Shown here one piece after another: positions 6,111-11,944 of a stretch of DNA of 11,944 nt; the stretch's first letter is position 1, and every line of letters starts with the position of its first letter. The notes below the pieces were generated by a model. The model was not told the origin of the DNA, made no database searches, and saw nothing but the letters and a program-made list of their open reading frames with translations. The DNA is taken from contig JAUVJW010000026.1 in NCBI GenBank assembly GCA_030596465.1, positions 1 to 11,944 on the forward strand, written 5' to 3'. Source of the DNA: Candidatus Fermentibacteraceae bacterium. GTDB lineage: Bacteria; Fermentibacterota; Fermentibacteria; Fermentibacterales; JCC-6. The translations under genes and the position numbers were made by a program.

Positions 6111-7883
6111 ATGAGAAAATCTCTTCCAATGACCGCTCAGGAAATGCGTGGCCGTGGCTGGGATCAGCTTGATGTGCTGATAGTCACTGGCGACGCTTAT
6201 GTGGATCATCCATCTTTTGGCGCAGCCATTATCGGGAGGGTACTTGAGAGTAAAGGGTACAGGGTTGGTATAATTGCCCAGCCCGACTGGAAAAACCCTG
6301 AATCTTTTTCGGTCATGGGCAGGCCCAGGCTTTTTGTAGGGGTGACATCCGGTAACATGGATTCCATGGTTAACCACTACACATCAAACAACCGTCTTCG
6401 TTCAGATGATGCTTATACCCCTGATGGTGTACCGGGAAAAAGGCCGGACAGAGCAGTAATCAAGTACACTAATTGTGTTCAGAGGGCCATGAAGGGCGTT
6501 CCTGTTGTTCTTGGTGGTATAGAGGCAAGCCTTCGAAGAATTACTCACTATGATTTTTGGAGTGATCGGTTGAAGAAATCCATTCTTCTTGACACCAAAG
6601 CATCTATTCTTGTTTATGGAATGGGAGAAAAGCAGACAGTTGAGATAGCAAGGCGTATTGATAAAGGAAAAGCACTCGCAGGTATTCCGGGAACTGCTAC
6701 AGCGGTTCACCGGGGGAAATATCTGGCGGAAGAGGGCGATGTTGTGCTGCCTTCCCATGAATCACTGAATTCCAACCCTGTGGAAATGCTTGAACTGTCA
6801 AAACTTCTTGAAGCCAATCAGAATCCGTGGTGCGGGGCGAGGCTGATTCAACACGCGGATTCCAGAATTGTGATAGTTGAACCTCCGGCAGAGCCGTTGT
6901 CCCCGGAAGATATGGACGCGGTGTATGAACTGCCGTATACCAGACTGCCTCATTCTTCCTACAGAGGTGAAATACCGGCGCTGACAATGATAAAGGATTC
7001 TATTACAGTCGTGAGGGGCTGCGGCGGCGGGTGTTCCTTTTGTGCCATTGGTCTTCATCAGGGGAAGTTTATCACAAGCAGATCCCGGGGGTCTGTTCTG
7101 AAAGAGGCGGCTAAAATATCTTCCTCACCTGCATTCAGAGGAACTATCTCTGATCTTGGCGGCCCTACAGCCAACCTCTATGGACTGGGCTGCGGCGACC
7201 CCGAACAGATGAAAAAGTGCAGAAGACCATCGTGTCTTTACCCATCGATATGCAGCCATTTCCGAACTGATCACAGCAGCTACATTGATCTGCTGACAAA
7301 GACCGGGGAAGTCCCGGGAGTAAAAAATGTATTCATATCCAGCGGCATCAGGCATGATGTTGCTCTGAAAGATACAAATTTTATGGCCCGGCTTACATCA
7401 AAGAATATTTCAGGTCACTTGAGAATAGCTCCTGAGCATACCCATGACAGAATACTGGCGCTCATGCGTAAACCCACCCGTGAGGTTTGGGAGAGATTTG
7501 CCGCTGAATTCAAAAAGAATGCAGAAAGATCAGGAAGAAAACAATACATTGTTCCATATATCATCGCGGCCTTCCCGGGAAGTACCATTGGTGATATGCA
7601 GGCAGCCAGATCCTTTCTGGAAACTCAGGGCGCCATTCCAAGGCAGGTTCAAATATTCCTTCCCACTCCTATGACTGTGGCAACAGCTATGTACTTCTGC
7701 GGCAGATCTTACCCCGACGGGGAGCCTCTGCGGATTCCCAGAAAGCCCTCAGACAAGCAGCAGCAGAAGGATATGATCTTATACGGTATTCAGGGTGTTA
7801 AGAACCACGAACGCAAGGATACCGTGAATCGTAATATCAATCACAGGAAGGGTTTTTCCGGTAAACCTTCCCGACATCAGTAA
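6111..7883 (+). CDS. ygiQ: YgiQ family radical SAM protein
   Basis: The product is 590 residues from ATG 6111. It opens with the family signature MTAQEMRGRGWDQLDVLIVTGDAYVDHPSFG and IGRVLESKGYRVGIIAQPDW. The radical SAM core has the CX3CX2C cluster motif C304-GGG-C308-SF-C311 that binds the 4Fe-4S cluster and S-adenosylmethionine. A second set of cysteines (C361, C370, C375, C381; GCGDPEQMKKCRRPSC) is characteristic of YgiQ and may hold another metal centre. RIAPEHTHDRILALMRKP and the VQIFLPTPMT segment are further family hallmarks. The reaction of YgiQ proteins is not established to my knowledge. The start is uncertain: GTG 6060 and ATG 6132 are in frame and no strong ribosome site precedes any of them. 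The final 34 residues overlap the minus-strand DUF2752-like gene and look unlike the usual family C-terminus. Confidence 0.93.
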   Translation: MRKSLPMTAQEMRGRGWDQLDVLIVTGDAYVDHPSFGAAIIGRVLESKGYRVGIIAQPDWKNPESFSVMGRPRLFVGVTSGNMDSMVNHYTSNNRLRSDDAYTPDGVPGKRPDRAVIKYTNCVQRAMKGVPVVLGGIEASLRRITHYDFWSDRLKKSILLDTKASILVYGMGEKQTVEIARRIDKGKALAGIPGTATAVHRGKYLAEEGDVVLPSHESLNSNPVEMLELSKLLEANQNPWCGARLIQHADSRIVIVEPPAEPLSPEDMDAVYELPYTRLPHSSYRGEIPALTMIKDSITVVRGCGGGCSFCAIGLHQGKFITSRSRGSVLKEAAKISSSPAFRGTISDLGGPTANLYGLGCGDPEQMKKCRRPSCLYPSICSHFRTDHSSYIDLLTKTGEVPGVKNVFISSGIRHDVALKDTNFMARLTSKNISGHLRIAPEHTHDRILALMRKPTREVWERFAAEFKKNAERSGRKQYIVPYIIAAFPGSTIGDMQAARSFLETQGAIPRQVQIFLPTPMTVATAMYFCGRSYPDGEPLRIPRKPSDKQQQKDMILYGIQGVKNHERKDTVNRNINHRKGFSGKPSRHQ

Positions 7884-8171
7884 CATGAAAATCCTGATAA
7901 TCCATTCAACAGCATAAACGGTGAGGAAAAGCTGGAAATGGGTATTGATCCTGTCCTGCTCTCTGTTTCCGGAGAGAACACAATTCATATCCCTGGTCAG
8001 ACCGCAGAACGGACACGGATCACCGGTAATTTCCTTGTAGTAGCAGCGCATGATAGAAGGAAAAAATTTTTCCATTACTGGAGAAGTCATCGTAAAAACA
8101 AGGACATACAGAAGAAATCCCAGGATTACCAGGTTGAATATTCTGTATGTCCCCATTGAACCTGATGTCAT
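7779..8171 (-). CDS. DUF2752-like small membrane protein
   Basis: This 130-residue integral membrane protein has a first hydrophobic helix at about 11-28 (IFNLVILGFLLYVLVFTM). The DUF2752 hallmark follows as CPFCGLTRD (53-61; the usual form is CPxCGLTR). A helix lies at about 80-99 (LFLTVYAVEWIIRIFMLLM) and another at about 108-127. The two cysteines and following GLTR are strongly conserved in the family, but the function is unknown. The start at ATG 8171, four bases after the preceding stop, has no clear ribosome site; ATG 8156 with AGG upstream is an alternative that removes five residues. The gene is the last of the protease operon, and its 3' end, including the hydrophobic final helix, overlaps the ygiQ coding end by 105 bases. 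Confidence 0.78.
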   Translation of the reverse strand: MTSGSMGTYRIFNLVILGFLLYVLVFTMTSPVMEKFFPSIMRCYYKEITGDPCPFCGLTRDMNCVLSGNREQDRINTHFQLFLTVYAVEWIIRIFMLLMSGRFTGKTLPVIDITIHGILAFVVLNTLNTV

Positions 8172-8175
8172 ATCA

Positions 8176-8445
8176 CTACTTGATAGTCATCTCATTTATA
8201 GAGTACGCGTCACCGGAGACCATTGCGAGCACCAGATAAGCTGTAATGACAAGCAGTGGAAGCGCATTAAGAATAATACCCGCAAGAGCAATACCTGAGG
8301 GAAGTTCTGCAGTTCTCTTTTGTTTGAAGGCAATGATTCCCAGAATCAGCCCAACTATTGCAGGTACTACCACAAGAGTATTTATGCAGGGGATAAACCC
8401 GATGATTGTTGCGATAATACCGATCACAAGAGATGCAGTATCCAT
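8176..8445 (-). CDS. DUF4190-like small membrane protein
   Basis: This 89-residue protein is almost entirely hydrophobic. ASLVIGIIATIIGFIPCINT opens a first helix or hairpin. VVVPAIVGLILGIIAFKQKR ends with the basic residues that follow the second helix in DUF4190-type proteins. LPSGIALAGIILNALPLLVITAYLVLAMV supplies the last membrane segment. The ASLVIGI...GLILGIIA...GIALAGIIL repeat pattern is the family signature; its function is not known. It has a very strong ribosome site, AAAGGAGGAATT before ATG 8445, ten bases after the protease stop, so it is in the same transcript. Small DUF4190, TM2 and DUF2752 membrane proteins often sit side by side, as they do here; that is from memory of genome neighbourhoods. 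Confidence 0.8.
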   Translation of the reverse strand: MDTASLVIGIIATIIGFIPCINTLVVVPAIVGLILGIIAFKQKRTAELPSGIALAGIILNALPLLVITAYLVLAMVSGDAYSINEMTIK

Positions 8446-8455
8446 AATTCCTCCT

Positions 8456-11338
8456 TTAGAGTTCTATTCTGCAATCTATGTTCATTGAATTGAGAAGATC
8501 CTCATTTCCCATTACACACACCTTAACTGTAGATGCCCGACTTTTCAGAAGAGCGGCAAATTCTCTTATTGAATCGGCATTTACATCAAGTAGATGCGCT
8601 CTGCGCTCCGTAATAAAGTCAATACTGATTCCTTTAAGCTGTCTTAGAATTGCCAGTCCGTTGGCCATGGATGGACGAATTGCAGGATCCATTCCCTTAA
8701 CACTGGCAATTATGGAATCTTCCACCGCCCTGGGGGTTAAGTCAACAGCTTCAATTCCCTTCGTTATTGCATTATGAAAAGTTTGCAGACTGCTGGCCGG
8801 GGATGGATCCCTGTAAGAGTAAAAGGAGATTGCCGTGCCGTTCAGGCTTGCCGCTGCTCCGTAAGCACCTTTCTTCACCCTGATTTCATCCCAGAGATAA
8901 CCCTCGGAGATCATTCTCATCATTACATAGCCGGATCCTGACAGGGGATGATTTGAAGGTATCCCGGGCAGTGCCGCTGCCGCGAACGAGGTACCTCCAT
9001 TGATAACAACTCCGGTTGTATCCGGGGCGGCAGGGAAAGTTGGCGGTTTATGGGTTTTTATTCTCCGGCTGGATCCGGGGAGTTTTTTATACCAGTCGGA
9101 AATCATGTTTTCCTTTTTTGCCACGCCTGACCAGGCAAGGATCTGGGGAGCCTTTTCAGTTAAATGCCTGTGGATTTCCTTCATAGCACTGATTTCATTT
9201 TCTACGGTGTCTTCCCTTATGGCAGCGACCTGCTGTAATACAGGTACGCCATGGAGTAGATTGCCAGTGTAGGAAGCAGCAGAAAGAGCGGCCTGTGCTT
9301 TCATTGAGGCGAAAAGATGTCCTTTGGGAATAAGTAAGCTTCGAGCATGTTCGGCAAGTTCACTCGCTACCAGAATAATTCTTTCCGTATTATCCAGCTC
9401 CGGGTCGAAGAGTCTTTTTTTCATCAATTCAAGCATTGCGGGCAGATCTTCTTCCAGGCAGTGACCACCCGTTTTTATAAGAAGCCTGTATTCACCAATT
9501 GAAGTTGCTGTGGAGGAAATAGAAGTAGCAGATGTGCCAATACCTCCTGAACAGGCCAGTTCAGCCCCGGCCATCTCAAGATAGTCTTTTCCGGCTGCGC
9601 CTGTTCTTGTCAGGAAGCTGGTAAAGAAAGGAAGGTGAGGAACGAGATCTACAGGCAGTTCTGACATGTCGAAACACAGATCAACATAACAAACACCTGC
9701 GGTCTGGATTTCTGTGGGAAGAAAGAGTTTGCCATTAACGAATTTTTTCCTGTGGAATATTGAAGGGGGATCGATGGAAACATCGGAAATACTAAGTTTT
9801 GGCAGAGTGGCCAGTGCTTCCTCCGAACTGGGAGTCTCCATTGATATGGCCAGTTCTTTTGATCGGAGTGCCAGTTCTTCCAGATCAACCGGTGACATGG
9901 ATTTTTTTCTGGTTTGAAGATCAGCGGCGATGGCTTCATCCACTTTCTGGAAATGCTTCTCATCAGGATAGAACACACAGTCAACCCGGTGGCTGTTCTT
10001 CAGAAGATGCAGGTCAATCATTTCCTCAAGGAATCTGGGGTTAAGGCTCATGCTTTCTTTAAGGCTTTTCAAAAGAAAGTTCAGATCAAGTGATTGCAGT
10101 ACATCTTCACCGTGGGTCCAGGCAGCACAAACAGAGGACATTACTGAGTAGGGCCAGCTTGATCCGATTGCTCTCAAGTGGAGTTCCTTGCGGTGCAGCA
10201 TGTTTTTAACAAGACCGGGATTCAACCCGTTATCAACCAGGGACTCGAGGGTTGTATGGATCAAATCAAAGACAGTATCGGCATCTTTTCTTTCCACGCC
10301 TTTGAGCCCTATAACAAAATTCCTCTGTACAGGGTCGGAATCATATCCGCACCCGGATAGTCCAGTACCCAGTTCAGAGTCAAGCAGTACCGCTTTCACG
10401 GGAGAGGAATCATCGTCAAGCAACACATCTTCCAGAAGGGAAAAAGCCAGGGTTTCTACAGGGTTTCCAGCATTGCTTACCATCCAGGCACTTGTTACTG
10501 TGCAGTTGTTTTCCGCGTTTCCGGGAACCGGCGCATCCTTCCGCCGGGGCTTTTTAAGGCGAGGTTGCTCAATTGTTGTTACAGAATTTTCGGTGATACT
10601 GAATCCGGAGAGTGCTTCTCCCAGAAATGCGGCCATTTCCTCAAAAGGTATTTTTGTAAGGGTGAAAAGACAGCAGTTTGACGGATGATAGTGGTCAGCG
10701 TGGAATTTTTTGAATTGCTCATAAGTAAGAGATGGGATGGCCAGAGGGTCGCCGCCGGAATCCTTTCCGCATGAACCATCCGGGTAAAGAAATCTGGCAA
10801 GTTCGCGCTCTATATAGCTGTCGGGGTCGGAGTATGCCCCCTTCATCTCATTGTATACAACGGCGTTGTGAATCAGTGGGCTTTCAATATTTCCAGGTTC
10901 TTCAAAATCAAGACGGTAGCCTTCCTGCAGAAAGAATTCCTCTTTCAACAGAGGATGAAATACTGCATCCATATAGATGGAAATCAGATTACGGAAATCC
11001 TTTTCATTAAGACTTCCGCAGGGGTAAAGGGTTCTATCTCCGTAAGTCATGGCGTTAATGAATGTTGCCATGCTGCTCTTGACCATCTCCATGAAGGGAT
11101 CCTTGACGGGATATTTGTCTGAGCCATTGAGTACGGTATGTTCAATTATGTGGGGGACACCTGTATCGTCAGTTGGTGGTGTCTTGAAGCAGGCCGCGAA
11201 GAAATTCTCACGTTCTTCTTCACAATGGACGTGAACGAATTCAGCACCACTTGCAGTATGAACTGCCCTTGTTACTGTACTTCTAACCGAGGGTATGAAT
11301 TCTGACTGCAGTATCTTGAAAGATGATTCCTGATTCAT
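8456..11338 (-). CDS. PreP-like zinc metalloprotease, peptidase family M16C
   Basis: This 960-residue protein is full length for the presequence protease/M16C family. The inverted zinc motif HXXEH is H63-I-I-E66-H67 within GVPHIIEHTVLNGSDKYPV. The third ligand is probably E164 in VVYNEMKGAYSDPDSYIE. DPFMEMVKSSMATFINAMTYGDRTLYPCGSLNEKDF (80-115) is typical of PreP. In the C-terminal half YLWDEIRVKKGAYG supplies the catalytic-chamber Arg820 and Tyr826; the usual GGAYG reads KGAYG here. These enzymes close around unstructured peptides and degrade them in a chamber. There is no signal peptide, so it should act in the cytoplasm, clearing peptides; its natural substrates are unknown. GGAAGAG lies six bases before ATG 11338 and a plausible promoter is just upstream. 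Two small membrane proteins follow in the same operon. Confidence 0.94.
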   Translation of the reverse strand: MNQESSFKILQSEFIPSVRSTVTRAVHTASGAEFVHVHCEEERENFFAACFKTPPTDDTGVPHIIEHTVLNGSDKYPVKDPFMEMVKSSMATFINAMTYGDRTLYPCGSLNEKDFRNLISIYMDAVFHPLLKEEFFLQEGYRLDFEEPGNIESPLIHNAVVYNEMKGAYSDPDSYIERELARFLYPDGSCGKDSGGDPLAIPSLTYEQFKKFHADHYHPSNCCLFTLTKIPFEEMAAFLGEALSGFSITENSVTTIEQPRLKKPRRKDAPVPGNAENNCTVTSAWMVSNAGNPVETLAFSLLEDVLLDDDSSPVKAVLLDSELGTGLSGCGYDSDPVQRNFVIGLKGVERKDADTVFDLIHTTLESLVDNGLNPGLVKNMLHRKELHLRAIGSSWPYSVMSSVCAAWTHGEDVLQSLDLNFLLKSLKESMSLNPRFLEEMIDLHLLKNSHRVDCVFYPDEKHFQKVDEAIAADLQTRKKSMSPVDLEELALRSKELAISMETPSSEEALATLPKLSISDVSIDPPSIFHRKKFVNGKLFLPTEIQTAGVCYVDLCFDMSELPVDLVPHLPFFTSFLTRTGAAGKDYLEMAGAELACSGGIGTSATSISSTATSIGEYRLLIKTGGHCLEEDLPAMLELMKKRLFDPELDNTERIILVASELAEHARSLLIPKGHLFASMKAQAALSAASYTGNLLHGVPVLQQVAAIREDTVENEISAMKEIHRHLTEKAPQILAWSGVAKKENMISDWYKKLPGSSRRIKTHKPPTFPAAPDTTGVVINGGTSFAAAALPGIPSNHPLSGSGYVMMRMISEGYLWDEIRVKKGAYGAAASLNGTAISFYSYRDPSPASSLQTFHNAITKGIEAVDLTPRAVEDSIIASVKGMDPAIRPSMANGLAILRQLKGISIDFITERRAHLLDVNADSIREFAALLKSRASTVKVCVMGNEDLLNSMNIDCRIEL

Positions 11339-11357
11339 GTGTTACTCTTCCGCTGGT

Positions 11358-11386
11358 TCTATACAGTATTATTCCCTTATGTTCAA
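11358..11386 (-). promoter_or_regulatory. Promoter of the M16C protease operon
   Basis: On the minus strand TTGAAC (-35; plus 11381-11386) and TATAGA (-10; plus 11358-11363) are separated by exactly 17 bases. Each matches four of six consensus bases. Transcription would begin near 11351, giving a very short leader that starts at the GGAAGAG ribosome site. A small inverted repeat CCCTT-6-AAGGG (11374-11389) overlaps the -35 box and could be an operator; this is speculative. Confidence 0.5.
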
Positions 11387-11417
11387 GGGTTATACCGGAA
11401 CTGATTGTTGTTAATAT

Positions 11418-11426
11418 GGAGGTGAT
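11418..11426 (+). promoter_or_regulatory. Ribosome binding site supporting an ATA start
   Basis: GGAGGTGAT is an extended perfect complement to the 16S rRNA 3' end. It lies seven bases (counted from GGAGG) before ATA 11430, the only codon that could begin the P-loop gene in its frame. Translation from the overlapping ATG 11416 would give only MEVIS and stop at 11431-11433, overlapping the ATA as ATAA. Confidence 0.7.
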
Positions 11427-11429
11427 CTC

Positions 11430-11944
11430 ATAACCCCGAATATAGTTGTTGCGGCGGCAGGTAGAAAACTGGGAAAGACTCTTTTCTGCACTGAGCTGGT
11501 AAGGGCACTTCACGACAAAGGGTATTCTGTTGCTTTTTACAAACTGAAAAAGCAGAATGAGGAAGGAATTGAATTTTTTCCCGGACCGGGCAGAAAGGGT
11601 AGTGATACCTGGAGAATCCACAGCGTGGGTGCCAGTGAAGTTGCTATTCTTAAATTCCCAGCAGGGAGAGATATAAAAGGGTATCTTCCCGTACCGCCCC
11701 CGGAATTCGATGTGGTTGTGTGGGAAACAAATTCCGCTGCTCTCCTGATTGAAAATTCTACACTTGTTTACATTGACGGGGATATGCCCGATCCCAAGAA
11801 CCCCGAGCTTGTGGATCACGCCAGTGTGCTTCTGGAAGGGCCGCTTGAGACTGTTCCCCCGGAGATTATTGGCATGACCCTTTCAGTTGCGGGATTACCC
11901 GGTTTCAACCCGGTGCGTCCGGGTTGGAAGCTATGGCTTGAAAG
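11430..11944 (+). CDS. MobB-like P-loop NTPase, 3' partial, apparent ATA start
   Basis: The frame is open from 11415 to the right edge, giving at least 171 residues. The N-terminus is NIVVAAAGRKLGKTLF with a Walker A loop (AxxxxGKT). ALHDKGYSVAFYKLKK follows, and GRKGSDTWRIHSVGASEVAI closely mirrors the GKDTYRHREAGA-type motif of MobB, the GTP-binding partner in molybdenum cofactor guanylation. FDVVVWETNSA is in the place of the Walker B strand. No ATG, GTG or TTG lies between the in-frame stop at 11412-11414 and the P-loop, and starting inside would remove the nucleotide site. The excellent GGAGG site points to ATA 11430 as start. A sequencing error (ATG read as ATA) is the main alternative. 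With no moa/mob genes in view, the role in cofactor synthesis is inference; it could be another MobB-like GTPase. Confidence 0.75.
   Translation, partial: MTPNIVVAAAGRKLGKTLFCTELVRALHDKGYSVAFYKLKKQNEEGIEFFPGPGRKGSDTWRIHSVGASEVAILKFPAGRDIKGYLPVPPPEFDVVVWETNSAALLIENSTLVYIDGDMPDPKNPELVDHASVLLEGPLETVPPEIIGMTLSVAGLPGFNPVRPGWKLWLE

Noticed and set aside
9649..9984. 111-codon minus-strand frame inside the protease gene
   Set aside because: Same strand but other frame of a full-length, well-supported M16C protease; odd composition.
11416..11433. Leader peptide MEVIS as a true attenuator
   Set aside because: Its ATG lies immediately before the only ribosome site and has none of its own, and there is no run of regulatory codons or hairpin pair.
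11283..11819. 178-codon minus-strand frame over the P-loop gene
   Set aside because: It lies antisense to a frame with Walker A and MobB-like motifs and runs into the protease start; no recognisable features.

Overview
The window looks like ordinary chromosomal DNA of an uncultured, probably Gram-negative-type bacterium of moderate GC. It encodes a lipoprotein with a clear lipobox, a tRNA with CCA in the gene, strong Shine-Dalgarno (SD) sites, and housekeeping or poorly characterised genes. A PUR-alpha-like protein, a YgiQ radical SAM protein and a PreP-type M16C protease together recall Bacteroidetes/Spirochaetes/FCB-type or candidate-phylum genomes, but the phylum cannot be fixed from this sequence. 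I see no phage, IS element, CRISPR array, toxin-antitoxin pair or restriction system.

Layout. (1) 2-1140, + strand: the 3' part of an unfamiliar protein with duplicated lipoyl/barrel-sandwich-like modules, overlapping by one base a small rubredoxin. (2) 1174-1290: a promoter and a tRNA-Phe(GAA) gene, followed by a T-rich stretch with a possible frameshifted 34-codon minus-strand ORF. (3) 1477-2541: a GT4 glycosyltransferase. (4) 2542-2837: 296 bases with no convincing gene. (5) 2838-3185, - strand: a small lipoprotein divergently transcribed from (6) 3301-5355, + strand: a tight operon of a membrane protein resembling DUF6754 and two GNAT acetyltransferases. (7) 5390-5422: a hairpin between convergent genes. 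(8) 5444-5890, - strand: a PUR-alpha-like (DUF3276) protein with an extra C-terminal helix-turn-helix. (9) 6111-7883, + strand: a YgiQ-family radical SAM protein. (10) 7779-11338, - strand: an operon of a PreP-like metalloprotease, a DUF4190-like membrane protein and a DUF2752-like membrane protein; the last overlaps the end of ygiQ tail to tail by 105 bases. (11) 11430-11944, + strand: a MobB-like P-loop protein cut by the window edge, whose only sensible start codon is ATA.

How the genes relate. Three transcription units show tight coupling: the lipoyl-like protein with rubredoxin (1-base overlap), the DUF6754-like protein with the two GNATs (1-base gap, then a 4-base ATGA overlap), and the protease with its two membrane proteins (gaps of 10 and 4 bases). 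No single pathway joins them. The best leads are the DUF6754-like/GNAT operon, the lipoyl-like/rubredoxin pair, the PUR-HTH protein with a dyad just upstream of its ribosome site, and the ATA-initiated P-loop gene.

Several starts were corrected from ribosome-site evidence: the glycosyltransferase at 1477, the DUF6754-like gene at TTG 3301, the second GNAT at 4909 and the PUR protein at 5890.
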